From the NCBI GenBank assembly GCA_013214445.1, contig JABSPG010000060.1, forward strand, positions 1 to 12,739: a stretch of 12,739 nt of DNA, in the 5' to 3' direction. The position numbers and the translations under genes are program-made. The first letter of the stretch is position 1. Every line of letters starts with the position of its first letter. The notes under the pieces were generated by a model. The model did not search any database and was not told the DNA's origin. It was given only the letters and a program-made list of their open reading frames with translations. The stretch comes from Ekhidna sp. GTDB taxonomy: Bacteria; Bacteroidota; Bacteroidia; Cytophagales; Cyclobacteriaceae. This document shows, in pieces, positions 6,766-12,739 of this stretch.

Positions 6766-9700
6766 GTACATATTTCCTTTCTTTTTAGGATTGGGTGTTG
6801 TCCATGCACAACACTACACCACCCCATTTGGTCAAAATAGAATACAGTATAAAAACTTTGACTGGTACTACTACAGCACCAATAATTTTGAAATATACTA
6901 TTACCCCGGTGGCCAGGAATATGCACTGGAAGCGATTGATTTTCTCGAAGATGAATTTGTTACGCTAACCGACAAATTGGGATATGCACCTTACAGCAAG
7001 ACCAAAATATTTATCTATAATTCCATCCATGATTTACAGCAAAGCAATGTTAGTATCGACGGGGCAGTTTATACTATCGGTGGAAGAACTGAGTTTGTAA
7101 AGCTGCAATTGGAAGTCGCTTATCCAGGTCAGGCCAACGAATTCAAAGAGGATCTGATGTACCAATTGGGGAGTACCTTAATAAACGACATGATGTATGG
7201 AGGTAGCTTGGCAGAAATATTTCAAAATAGCTATTTGCTTACACTTCCAGACTGGTTTATTGATGGAGCTGCTCGCTATCTGGCTTACGGATGGTCCAGA
7301 GAAATGGATGATTACCTGCGAGACTACATGGGCCGCAAAAGAATCAAAAAACTCAAGAGAATTGATGGAGAATCTGCTTCTATTGTCGGTCATAGTATCT
7401 GGAACTACCTAGCGGTGAAATATGGAGAGGGAAACATCTCAAACATTTTGAACCTCACCAGAATCATTCGAAAAGAAGAAAACAGCATTGCAAATACTTT
7501 GGGTGTTTCTTTTAAGACCTTTTTGAATGATTGGCAAAACTACTATCTGCTTCAGCGACTTGAGGTGGAAGAAAACTATGTAAGCTCTGACGAAGAAAAT
7601 ATTCTAAGACAAATTCGAAAAAACAAGGATCTAATAACCACAACCATTCGATTTAACAAAGATGCTGACAAAGTTGCCTACGCACTACTTAAAAATGGTC
7701 AGTATCAAGTCTATGCAACCGATCTCGAATCCGGAAAAACAGAAAAAATTGCGACTGGAGGTTATCGAATCAATGGTCAAGACGTAGATGACCACTTGCC
7801 ACTTCTGGACTGGCAAGATGAATTCACCTTAGGAGTTATTCTCTTTAAACGAGGCTTTTTGTATTTGAATACATTCAATCTAGAGACTGGGGAAAAAGGA
7901 CAAAAACCACTCAGCAGATTTCGACAAATCGAGAGTTTTTCATTCAATGACAATGGACGATTAGCCGTAATTTCTGGAGACATTGATGGTCAAAATGACA
8001 TATTCCTTATCGCAATGAACCGAAATGCTTTGAGACGGATAACCAGAGACACGTATGATGATTTAGAACCCACTTTTGTTCCCGGTACAGCAGCCATTGT
8101 GTTTAGTTCGAATAGAGAGTATGACTCTGTCCGGGTGGCTGATGTCCCACTAGAAAACCTCACAAAAACATTCAATTTGTTTGTATACGACTTAGACACC
8201 ACCACCACCAACTTCTATCGATTAACCAATACCTATGGAGAGGATCGCAAACCCTATGCGAAAAACATTAACGAAGTTTATTATCTGAGTGATCAGCAAG
8301 GGATATCGAATCTTTATCGGTACAATCTGTATGATTCTATCACTACTCAGGTTACCAATTTTGATAAAAGCATCATAAGCTACGACTTACATTTTGACCC
8401 TGACCGTCTGACTTATGTGATGCTGGAAGAAGGAAAACATCAAATATACCTTGACAGTACAACCAGCCTAACTTCAAGCAAGTTTACAAGTACTACTCCT
8501 CGAAAAACTCGTGAAAATGCCATGAGAGTGGTGAACAGAGTGCTGAAGTCGGCTGCAGAAGAAAGAGAAGAACCAGAGGAAGAGGAAGTTGTACTTAAAG
8601 ATCTATTGGATACCGATGACTTTGTCTTTGAAGATGAACCAGAAATAGATTCGGAGATTTCTGAAGACCCAAATTGGATAGATACAGACAACTACATTTT
8701 TGAAGATGAAGCCACCGAGATCTCATTTCAACCAGAATCCTTTTTTAGTAAATATCAGAGCTTTGAGCAAGAAAATGAGCGAATGGGCCCGATCAGGTAC
8801 CGACCAAGGTTTACATTCAACAATGTAATCACTTCCTTTTTATGGGATCCTTACCGGAATTTCATGATGTTCATGGAAACAGAGATCAACGATGTGCTGG
8901 AAAACTACAAGATAAAAGGTGGTGCACTTATAAAAACAAATTTTCAGCAAGGAGACATTTTTGCTGAATTTCAATATTTGAAGTATTGGATGGACTTCAA
9001 AGCAAGGATTGATAGAAAGACGTATATCCTAGAAAATCAGTCTTTTGATGACAACCTACAGCACAAGTATCAGATGAGCAGGTTGCAACTCACCGCTGCA
9101 CTGCCAGTCACCCATACGTTTAGAGTTGAAGTATCCCCATTTTACACAGAAACATCTTTTACTAACCTCAACTTTTTGAGTGTAACCGGACAAGCTTCAG
9201 AGCAAGCTGCAAACAGCCGAGAGAGGTATTTAGGAGGTACCTTCTCCCTGGTGTTTGACAATGCGATTGAACGATCATTCAACCTATATCAAGGTACACG
9301 AGCGTTAATAGATTTCACCTCTTATTTTAATCCTGAGAATTCGAATCTAAACTTTAGTAAGCTGAGGATTGACCTTAGGCATTATCAAAAAGTACATCGA
9401 GAAATTACTTGGGCAAATCGTCTGATGTACGGAAAGCAACTTGGACCCGCCAGGAAAGATTTCATGCTTGGCGGTATGGATAACTGGCTTTTCGCCTCGC
9501 AGAATATACAAGGTGAAGAAGATCCGTTGTTCCTTGGAAACAATCAGGATAATAGCGATATCCTCTTCAATGAATTTGTAACAAACCTTAGGGGACTTGA
9601 TTTCAATGAAGCAAACGGAAGTGATGTAATCGTTTTCAACAGCGAACTTAGGGTTCCACTCTTTCAATATTTGACCAATGGACCAATCAAGTCCAATTTT

Positions 9701-9976
9701 TTAAGAAACTTCCAAATTATTGGTTTTGCTGATATCGGGTCCGTTTGGACAGGTTCCCCACCATTCAGAGATGGCAGGCCCATCACTCGACGATTTGAGG
9801 CCGACCCTTTTTCAGCAGAGATTGTCAAGTTTCAGAATCCTTGGCTTGGAGGTTTTGGCTATGGACTAAGAACGGTGTTGTTCGGGTATTATATCAAATT
9901 TGATGTTGCTCGCCCCTATCTAGATGGCGAAGTAAACGACAGGCGATATTATTTTACCCTAGGCTTAGACTTCTAA
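6746..9976 (+). CDS. Envelope protein: peptidase-MA-like domain, TolB-like propeller and BamA/TamA-type barrel
   Basis: This 1,076-residue exported protein has four visible parts. A signal peptide (1-21, ending VVHAQ) comes first. Residues about 25-270 resemble gluzincin peptidase-MA domains, with PDWFIDGAARYLAYG (168-182) matching the downstream helix. The expected HExxH helix falls in a stretch reading YQLGSTLIND with no His pair, and the distal Glu is Asp, so it looks catalytically dead. Residues about 295-570 form PD40/TolB-like propeller repeats, clearest at DIFLI...RRITRDTYDDLEPTF and IVFSSNRE (418-457). After a very acidic linker (604-662), residues about 675-1076 resemble the Omp85/surface-antigen barrel, with GFADIGSVW (993-1001), GGFGYGLR (1035-1042) and a C-terminal Phe. 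It should sit in the outer membrane with a periplasmic propeller. Similar proteins are often labelled 'translocation protein TolB' in Cytophagales. The real function is unknown; a role in outer-membrane assembly or transport is inference. Confidence 0.8.
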   Translation: MFKGLFKYIFPFFLGLGVVHAQHYTTPFGQNRIQYKNFDWYYYSTNNFEIYYYPGGQEYALEAIDFLEDEFVTLTDKLGYAPYSKTKIFIYNSIHDLQQSNVSIDGAVYTIGGRTEFVKLQLEVAYPGQANEFKEDLMYQLGSTLINDMMYGGSLAEIFQNSYLLTLPDWFIDGAARYLAYGWSREMDDYLRDYMGRKRIKKLKRIDGESASIVGHSIWNYLAVKYGEGNISNILNLTRIIRKEENSIANTLGVSFKTFLNDWQNYYLLQRLEVEENYVSSDEENILRQIRKNKDLITTTIRFNKDADKVAYALLKNGQYQVYATDLESGKTEKIATGGYRINGQDVDDHLPLLDWQDEFTLGVILFKRGFLYLNTFNLETGEKGQKPLSRFRQIESFSFNDNGRLAVISGDIDGQNDIFLIAMNRNALRRITRDTYDDLEPTFVPGTAAIVFSSNREYDSVRVADVPLENLTKTFNLFVYDLDTTTTNFYRLTNTYGEDRKPYAKNINEVYYLSDQQGISNLYRYNLYDSITTQVTNFDKSIISYDLHFDPDRLTYVMLEEGKHQIYLDSTTSLTSSKFTSTTPRKTRENAMRVVNRVLKSAAEEREEPEEEEVVLKDLLDTDDFVFEDEPEIDSEISEDPNWIDTDNYIFEDEATEISFQPESFFSKYQSFEQENERMGPIRYRPRFTFNNVITSFLWDPYRNFMMFMETEINDVLENYKIKGGALIKTNFQQGDIFAEFQYLKYWMDFKARIDRKTYILENQSFDDNLQHKYQMSRLQLTAALPVTHTFRVEVSPFYTETSFTNLNFLSVTGQASEQAANSRERYLGGTFSLVFDNAIERSFNLYQGTRALIDFTSYFNPENSNLNFSKLRIDLRHYQKVHREITWANRLMYGKQLGPARKDFMLGGMDNWLFASQNIQGEEDPLFLGNNQDNSDILFNEFVTNLRGLDFNEANGSDVIVFNSELRVPLFQYLTNGPIKSNFLRNFQIIGFADIGSVWTGSPPFRDGRPITRRFEADPFSAEIVKFQNPWLGGFGYGLRTVLFGYYIKFDVARPYLDGEVNDRRYYFTLGLDF

Positions 9977-9985
9977 TCCAAGTTT

Positions 9986-9993
9986 TAAATTTG
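9986..9993 (+). promoter_or_regulatory. Candidate -7 box for yicC (predicted leaderless)
   Basis: TAAATTTG is a perfect TAnnTTTG match and ends 6 nt before the ATG at 10000. With the usual spacing, transcription would begin at or within a few bases of the ATG, leaving little or no leader. It lies in the 23-nt gap after the stop of the preceding gene. No clear -33 TTG is seen upstream, so readthrough from the FAD/barrel operon may also supply transcript. Confidence 0.4.
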
Positions 9994-9999
9994 CACCAT

Positions 10000-10875
10000 A
10001 TGCAGCAATCAATGACTGGATATGGGCGTAATGAACGTACCAGCCAGAATCTCCTGATCAAAACAGAAATCAAGGCACTGAATAGCAAGTTTCTGGATTT
10101 TTCCCCGAGAGTACCTAAAGAGCTTCAATCGATGGAAGCAGAAATTCGCTCCATCGTGACTGAAATGCTAAAAAGAGGTAAAATCATGCTTAGCATCGAG
10201 TTGGAAAATGCTGATTCCAGCAATTTGGATGTGCAAATCGATGAATTAAAATTTAAAGCTTACTACGAGAAGTTCAGCGCATTGACAAAGGAAGTAGCGG
10301 ATGACAGCACTGAATTAGTCAAACTTGCCTTACAAGCCCCTGACGTAGTAAAACAACAGGAAATTGATCCTGAAAAGCTCCCTATCAAAGAAATCAGAGA
10401 AAGCTTAAAGGAGGCGATCAAACAATGCATTTCTTTTAGAAAACAAGAGGGTGATGCGCTCCAAATCAAATTAGCGGATTACATCGCCAACATACGAGAC
10501 GGACTACTTAAGATCGCGGAGTTTGATGAAAGCAGAAGTGAGAACATTCGTTCACGTCTGCAAAAGAATCTTGATGAAATAAAAGATAGAGTTCAGGTAG
10601 ATGAAAACAGATTCGAGCAAGAACTTATCTTTTACTTGGAACGATTGGATATTTCTGAAGAAAAGGTCAGACTAAGGCAACACTTGGACTACTTTGACGA
10701 AGTACTGAAAAATGAAAAAGACGCAGGAAAGAAACTTGGTTTTATTTCGCAGGAAATCGGACGGGAAATAAACACGATTGGCTCAAAGGCAAACCATGCA
10801 GAGATCCAAAGAACTGTTGTCAACATGAAAGACGAATTGGAGAAGATTAAGGAGCAAAGCTTGAATATATTGTAA
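10000..10875 (+). CDS. yicC: YicC/YloC-family endoribonuclease
   Basis: This belongs to the conserved YicC family; the Escherichia coli member is a metal-dependent endoribonuclease linked to small-RNA decay. The start at ATG 10000 yields MQQSMTGYGR, which matches the near-universal family N-terminus. An in-frame TTG at 9991 would add three residues and lies within the -7 box. The YicC N-domain (about 1-155) has EIKALNSKFLD followed by a basic LKRGKIMLSIELEN. The C-terminal DUF1732 domain (about 205-291) contains YLERLDISEEKVRLRQHL, then REINTIGSKANHAEIQ and a charged helical end with VNMKDELEKIKEQ. Length of 291 residues is normal and no residue looks missing. In many bacteria yicC is followed by guanylate kinase; here it is followed by a palindromic repeat and a convergent gene. 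Confidence 0.93.
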   Translation: MQQSMTGYGRNERTSQNLLIKTEIKALNSKFLDFSPRVPKELQSMEAEIRSIVTEMLKRGKIMLSIELENADSSNLDVQIDELKFKAYYEKFSALTKEVADDSTELVKLALQAPDVVKQQEIDPEKLPIKEIRESLKEAIKQCISFRKQEGDALQIKLADYIANIRDGLLKIAEFDESRSENIRSRLQKNLDEIKDRVQVDENRFEQELIFYLERLDISEEKVRLRQHLDYFDEVLKNEKDAGKKLGFISQEIGREINTIGSKANHAEIQRTVVNMKDELEKIKEQSLNIL

Positions 10876-10876
10876 A

Positions 10877-11006
10877 GAGACTGTCTGAAAAGTGTCATTC
10901 TGAACGAATTGAAGGACTCTTTGCATTACAAAGTAACTAATAATCAATTAGTTGAGATTCTTCATCCCTCAGAATGACATACAAAATAATGCTTTTAGAC
11001 AGTCTC
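10877..11006. repeat. 130-bp imperfect palindrome between convergent genes, REP/MITE-like
   Basis: The outer arms are a perfect 10-bp inverted repeat: GAGACTGTCT at 10877-10886 and AGACAGTCTC at 10997-11006. A second perfect 10-bp pair, GTCATTCTGA at 10894-10903 and TCAGAATGAC at 10969-10978, lies inside, separated from the first by AAAAG/CTTTT pairing and an asymmetric bulge of about 12 nt. Two smaller hairpins fill the centre: CTTTG-CATTA-CAAAG (10919-10933) and AACTAAT-AATCA-ATTAGTT (10935-10953). Each outer arm reads GTCATTCTGA followed by a GAAG-containing tail, a pattern I recall as dispersed in Bacteroidota genomes. It fills almost all of the 141 nt between the two convergent stops, so it may act as a bidirectional terminator. 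Only this copy is seen here. Confidence 0.8.
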
Positions 11007-11016
11007 CTCCTTTGTC

Positions 11017-11520
11017 CTATCTGATGGCAAAAGTTACTTGGGTTTTATCCCAACTCATCACTACATCACCAGATTTTTCAATGTCTATAGTAAACATCTC
11101 AACTACATCATCAGTAGTTGATGTTTCAACGCTTACCCTTAGTACATCATTAGCTTCTTTGTACTCATCCCATTTACTATTGAAAATTATCGTCCACTTA
11201 TCTTCGCCAGGAATGGTAAACAACCCATACTTACCGGCTGCAAGCTTTTGACCTTGCACTTCTACATCTTCAGATAATTCAATCCATGTAGATTCATTTG
11301 CACCAGTCCTCCAGACTTTTCCGTATGCTTGCAAACCACCGAAAATTTCTCTCCCTTTTTTAGATGGCCTACTGTAGTCAATGGTGACTTTTGATCCATT
11401 GATTTGCTCCGTAACCTGTGCAGGGGGACTCTTTCTCTTGCTCTTATCCTTTTGAGCAGTAGTAGTAAATACAACTAGCAGGCTTAGCGCTAGAAATGCG
11501 ATCGGTTTTAAAAATTTCAT
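11017..11520 (-). CDS. Exported DUF2911-family protein
   Basis: This small exported protein belongs to the DUF2911 family, common in Bacteroidota and of unknown function. Residues 1-22 form a signal peptide (MKFLKP, hydrophobic core, end near TTTAQ), followed by a short basic segment and then SPPA at 31-34. The family pattern is clear: VTIDYSRPSKKGREIFGGL (45-63), VWRTGANESTWIEL (69-82), LAAGKYGLFTIPG (93-105) and WTIIFNSKWDEY (109-120). Length (167) is usual and the domain is complete. It has no lipobox Cys, so it is probably periplasmic. It is transcribed alone, convergent to yicC, with which it shares the intergenic palindrome. I found no clear TAnnTTTG box in the 221 nt before its ATG. 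Confidence 0.88.
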   Translation of the reverse strand: MKFLKPIAFLALSLLVVFTTTAQKDKSKRKSPPAQVTEQINGSKVTIDYSRPSKKGREIFGGLQAYGKVWRTGANESTWIELSEDVEVQGQKLAAGKYGLFTIPGEDKWTIIFNSKWDEYKEANDVLRVSVETSTTDDVVEMFTIDIEKSGDVVMSWDKTQVTFAIR

Positions 11521-11681
11521 AATTTTAATTTCAGTTTGTGCGAATATGCACGTAAATCTGGCACTTATGTTTTAGCACGGTCGAAAGAATATGATTCTCA
11601 ATGCTACAATTGTCCGTCTAATTACATCGAATAAAAGTATCAATCTGTGGAAGGATATTGAATTCGTTGCTTGAAATTGCT

Positions 11682-11689
11682 TACCTTTC
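11682..11689 (+). promoter_or_regulatory. Candidate -7 box for the lipoprotein-mazG operon
   Basis: TACCTTTC differs from TAnnTTTG only in the last base. A TTG at 11658-11660 lies 21 nt upstream, an acceptable -33 spacing. The transcription start would be near 11696, giving a leader of about 45 nt that includes the small palindrome GATAGTATC at 11707-11715. The remaining 11521-11741 gap contains nothing else I can name. Confidence 0.35.
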
Positions 11690-11741
11690 TTTTAGTGAAA
11701 TACATTGATAGTATCACCAAAACTCAAACCAACCTATCATT

Positions 11742-12305
11742 ATGAAAAACTTAGCAATCATCACGTTAGCATTCTTGATCTTCTCGTGTGGATCAGAGAT
11801 AAAAAAAGAAAATAGGCACTTGGTGCAAGCAATCGATTACAAGGTGAAAAACATCGATCATAATCACCGAGTGAGCATCATCGAAGATGATTTTGTATCC
11901 GCTGACTCTTCTTATAAAGTTCGTGGGTATTACAATGAAGGTAGGTTATTGAAATTAGTTGGCATCATCAAAACTCCGCACTTTGAGCGTGACGATTACT
12001 TCTACTTTGAGAATGAGAAACCAATATTTTCAGGCCATATGATGAATTTCCGAGATGATCGCCTAGCCGAGGAGTTTAAGTACTACTATCAAGGTGAAAA
12101 AATTGTAGAAAGTCTCTTTTGGGAAGATCACTATAAGCCTGGAAAAAGATTTCCGCACGAGACCTTTGAGGAGTTTGAACCTGACATGGATAGCCTTATG
12201 AATGAAGAAAGAACCCGGATGGCTTTCTTTCTAGCTAAGCTGGAAGAGGAGGGGTTTGAGATAAAACACATTAATGAAAACCTAGAAGCTAACAGTAGCC
12301 GATGA
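11742..12305 (+). CDS. Predicted lipoprotein of unknown function
   Basis: I do not recognise this family. The N-terminus has a basic residue, a hydrophobic core (LAIITLAFLIF) and a lipobox-like FSCGS with Cys16, so a lipid-anchored precursor is likely; the mature protein would start at Cys16. The rest (about 170 residues) is hydrophilic and rich in aromatic and charged residues, with short segments such as RGYYNEGRLLKLVGIIK and DYFYFENEKPIFSGHMM. These could be beta-strands of a MORN-like or antitoxin-like repeat fold, but the match is too weak to name. The C-terminal third is strongly charged and probably helical (EERTRMAFFLAKLEEEGFEIK). Its stop overlaps the next gene's ATG by 4 nt (ATGA at 12302-12305), which suggests coupled translation with a cytoplasmic enzyme. 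Confidence 0.75.
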   Translation: MKNLAIITLAFLIFSCGSEIKKENRHLVQAIDYKVKNIDHNHRVSIIEDDFVSADSSYKVRGYYNEGRLLKLVGIIKTPHFERDDYFYFENEKPIFSGHMMNFRDDRLAEEFKYYYQGEKIVESLFWEDHYKPGKRFPHETFEEFEPDMDSLMNEERTRMAFFLAKLEEEGFEIKHINENLEANSSR

Positions 12306-12628
12306 CCATAGCAGAAGCCCAGCAAGTTGTTGATGACTGGATAAAAAGTAAAGGGGTTCGTTACTTCAATGAACTGACCAATATGGCAGTTCTCACAGAA
12401 GAAGTTGGCGAGCTCGCAAGGTTAATGGCCAGAACTTATGGGGAGCAATCTTTCAAAGAGTCCGACAAGAATCGTGACTTAGGTGATGAAATAGCCGACG
12501 TTCTCTGGATTTTGATTTGTCTTGCGAACCAAACCGGCGTTGACCTAACAGAAGCACTTCAAAAAAATCTGGAGAAAAAGAACAAAAGAGATTCAACAAG
12601 GCACTTAGAAAATGAAAAGCTGAAGTGA
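12302..12628 (+). CDS. MazG-like nucleotide pyrophosphohydrolase
   Basis: A small all-alpha NTP pyrophosphohydrolase of the MazG/dUTPase-type superfamily, predicted to hydrolyse a non-canonical or damaged nucleoside triphosphate to the monophosphate and diphosphate in the cytoplasm. The metal-binding pattern is complete: Glu33, Glu34 and Glu37 in LTEEVGEL, then Glu63 and Asp66 in GDEIADVLW. At 108 residues it is a single-domain member, far shorter than the two-domain Escherichia coli MazG. The C-terminal tail (EKKNKRDSTRH) is typical of short family members. Substrate specificity cannot be read from the sequence. It begins inside the end of the lipoprotein gene and its stop overlaps a GTG start of the next gene, so all three probably form one transcript. 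Confidence 0.88.
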   Translation: MTIAEAQQVVDDWIKSKGVRYFNELTNMAVLTEEVGELARLMARTYGEQSFKESDKNRDLGDEIADVLWILICLANQTGVDLTEALQKNLEKKNKRDSTRHLENEKLK

Positions 12629-12739
12629 CCTTGAAACAGGTCTATTTAGCTAGTCCAGAAGACTTACCGGAAAAATGGGTTGAAGCTTGGAATAATCGTG
12701 ATGCAATATCCATTGCGAGTCTATTTACTGAAGATGCCG
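12625..12739 (+). CDS. SnoaL-like / DUF4440-type protein, truncated by the window edge
   Basis: This reading frame is open to the window end and gives 38 residues. They include the segment PEKWVEAWNNRDAISIASLFTEDA, which matches the first helix of SnoaL-like (SgcJ/EcaC, DUF4440) alpha+beta-barrel proteins, where WxxAWNxxDxxxLxxLFxxDA is usual. The upstream in-frame stop at 12613-12615 leaves only GTG at 12625 or TTG at 12631 as starts. GTG is preferred because it makes a 4-nt GTGA overlap with the mazG-like stop, like the ATGA overlap before it. The family includes cyclases, isomerases and many proteins of unknown function, so no activity is assigned. The 3' part lies outside the window. Confidence 0.72.
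   Translation, partial: MTLKQVYLASPEDLPEKWVEAWNNRDAISIASLFTEDA

Noticed and set aside
9347..9667. 106-codon open frame antisense to the barrel region of the propeller-barrel gene
   Set aside because: It is the shadow of a real gene, with no domain features and no upstream signal.
9991..9999. TTG at 9991 as the yicC start
   Set aside because: It overlaps the -7 box and adds three residues not seen in the family; ATG at 10000 gives the conserved MTGYG spacing.
11521..11741. Possible small RNA or operator in the gap before the lipoprotein gene, including GTGCGAATATGCAC and GATAGTATC
   Set aside because: The arms are only 4 bp and could be chance; nothing else supports an RNA gene or a named operator.
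1..12739. CRISPR arrays, tRNA or rRNA genes, toxin-antitoxin or phage defence genes
   Set aside because: No regular repeat-spacer pattern, cloverleaf or rRNA-like segment was seen. The MazG-like gene lacks a MazE/MazF or defence partner nearby, so it is treated as housekeeping.

Overview
The window looks like a chromosomal stretch from a Bacteroidota bacterium, most probably a marine-type member of the Cytophagales. Three observations support this. It has adjacent PorU and PorV genes of the type IX secretion system (T9SS), which is confined to this phylum. Several genes are preceded by the Bacteroidota -7 promoter motif TAnnTTTG rather than a strong Shine-Dalgarno sequence. An intergenic palindrome carries a GTCATTCTGA motif that I recall from genomes of this group. 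Base composition is moderately AT-rich and looks even across the window.

Left part (1-5687, minus strand). Four genes read leftward: a glyoxalase II-like metallo-beta-lactamase-fold hydrolase, phosphatidylserine synthase pssA (start overlaps the hydrolase stop by 4 nt), porU (35 nt further on) and porV (after a 101-nt gap with its own candidate promoter). PorU is the T9SS sortase, with its Cys-His pair visible. PorV is its outer-membrane partner, which delivers cargo to it. The porV reading frame loses PorV character about 263 codons after the preferred start, roughly 100 codons short, exactly where a GTGCG pentamer begins. The foreign 113 bases at the window edge could be the 5' end of a group II intron or another insertion. 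This is the most unusual feature seen.

Middle part (5725-10875, plus strand). A divergent cluster starts with a DAO-type FAD oxidoreductase. Overlapping its end by 20 nt is a 1,076-residue envelope protein that joins a degenerate peptidase-MA-like domain, a TolB-like propeller, an acidic linker with a duplicated motif and a BamA/TamA-like outer-membrane barrel. A YicC-family endoribonuclease follows; its only credible ATG lies immediately downstream of a perfect -7 box, which suggests a leaderless transcript.

Right part (10876-12739). A 130-bp imperfect palindrome separates yicC from a convergent exported DUF2911 protein. A three-gene plus-strand chain then runs to the window edge: an unrecognised lipoprotein, a MazG-like nucleotide pyrophosphohydrolase and a SnoaL-like protein cut off by the edge. 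These are linked by two 4-nt start/stop overlaps (ATGA and GTGA).

Most genes are recognisable housekeeping or envelope functions. No CRISPR array, tRNA, rRNA or complete mobile element was seen. No wholly new multi-gene system is evident; the best leads are the porV interruption, the composite propeller-barrel protein and the intergenic palindrome.
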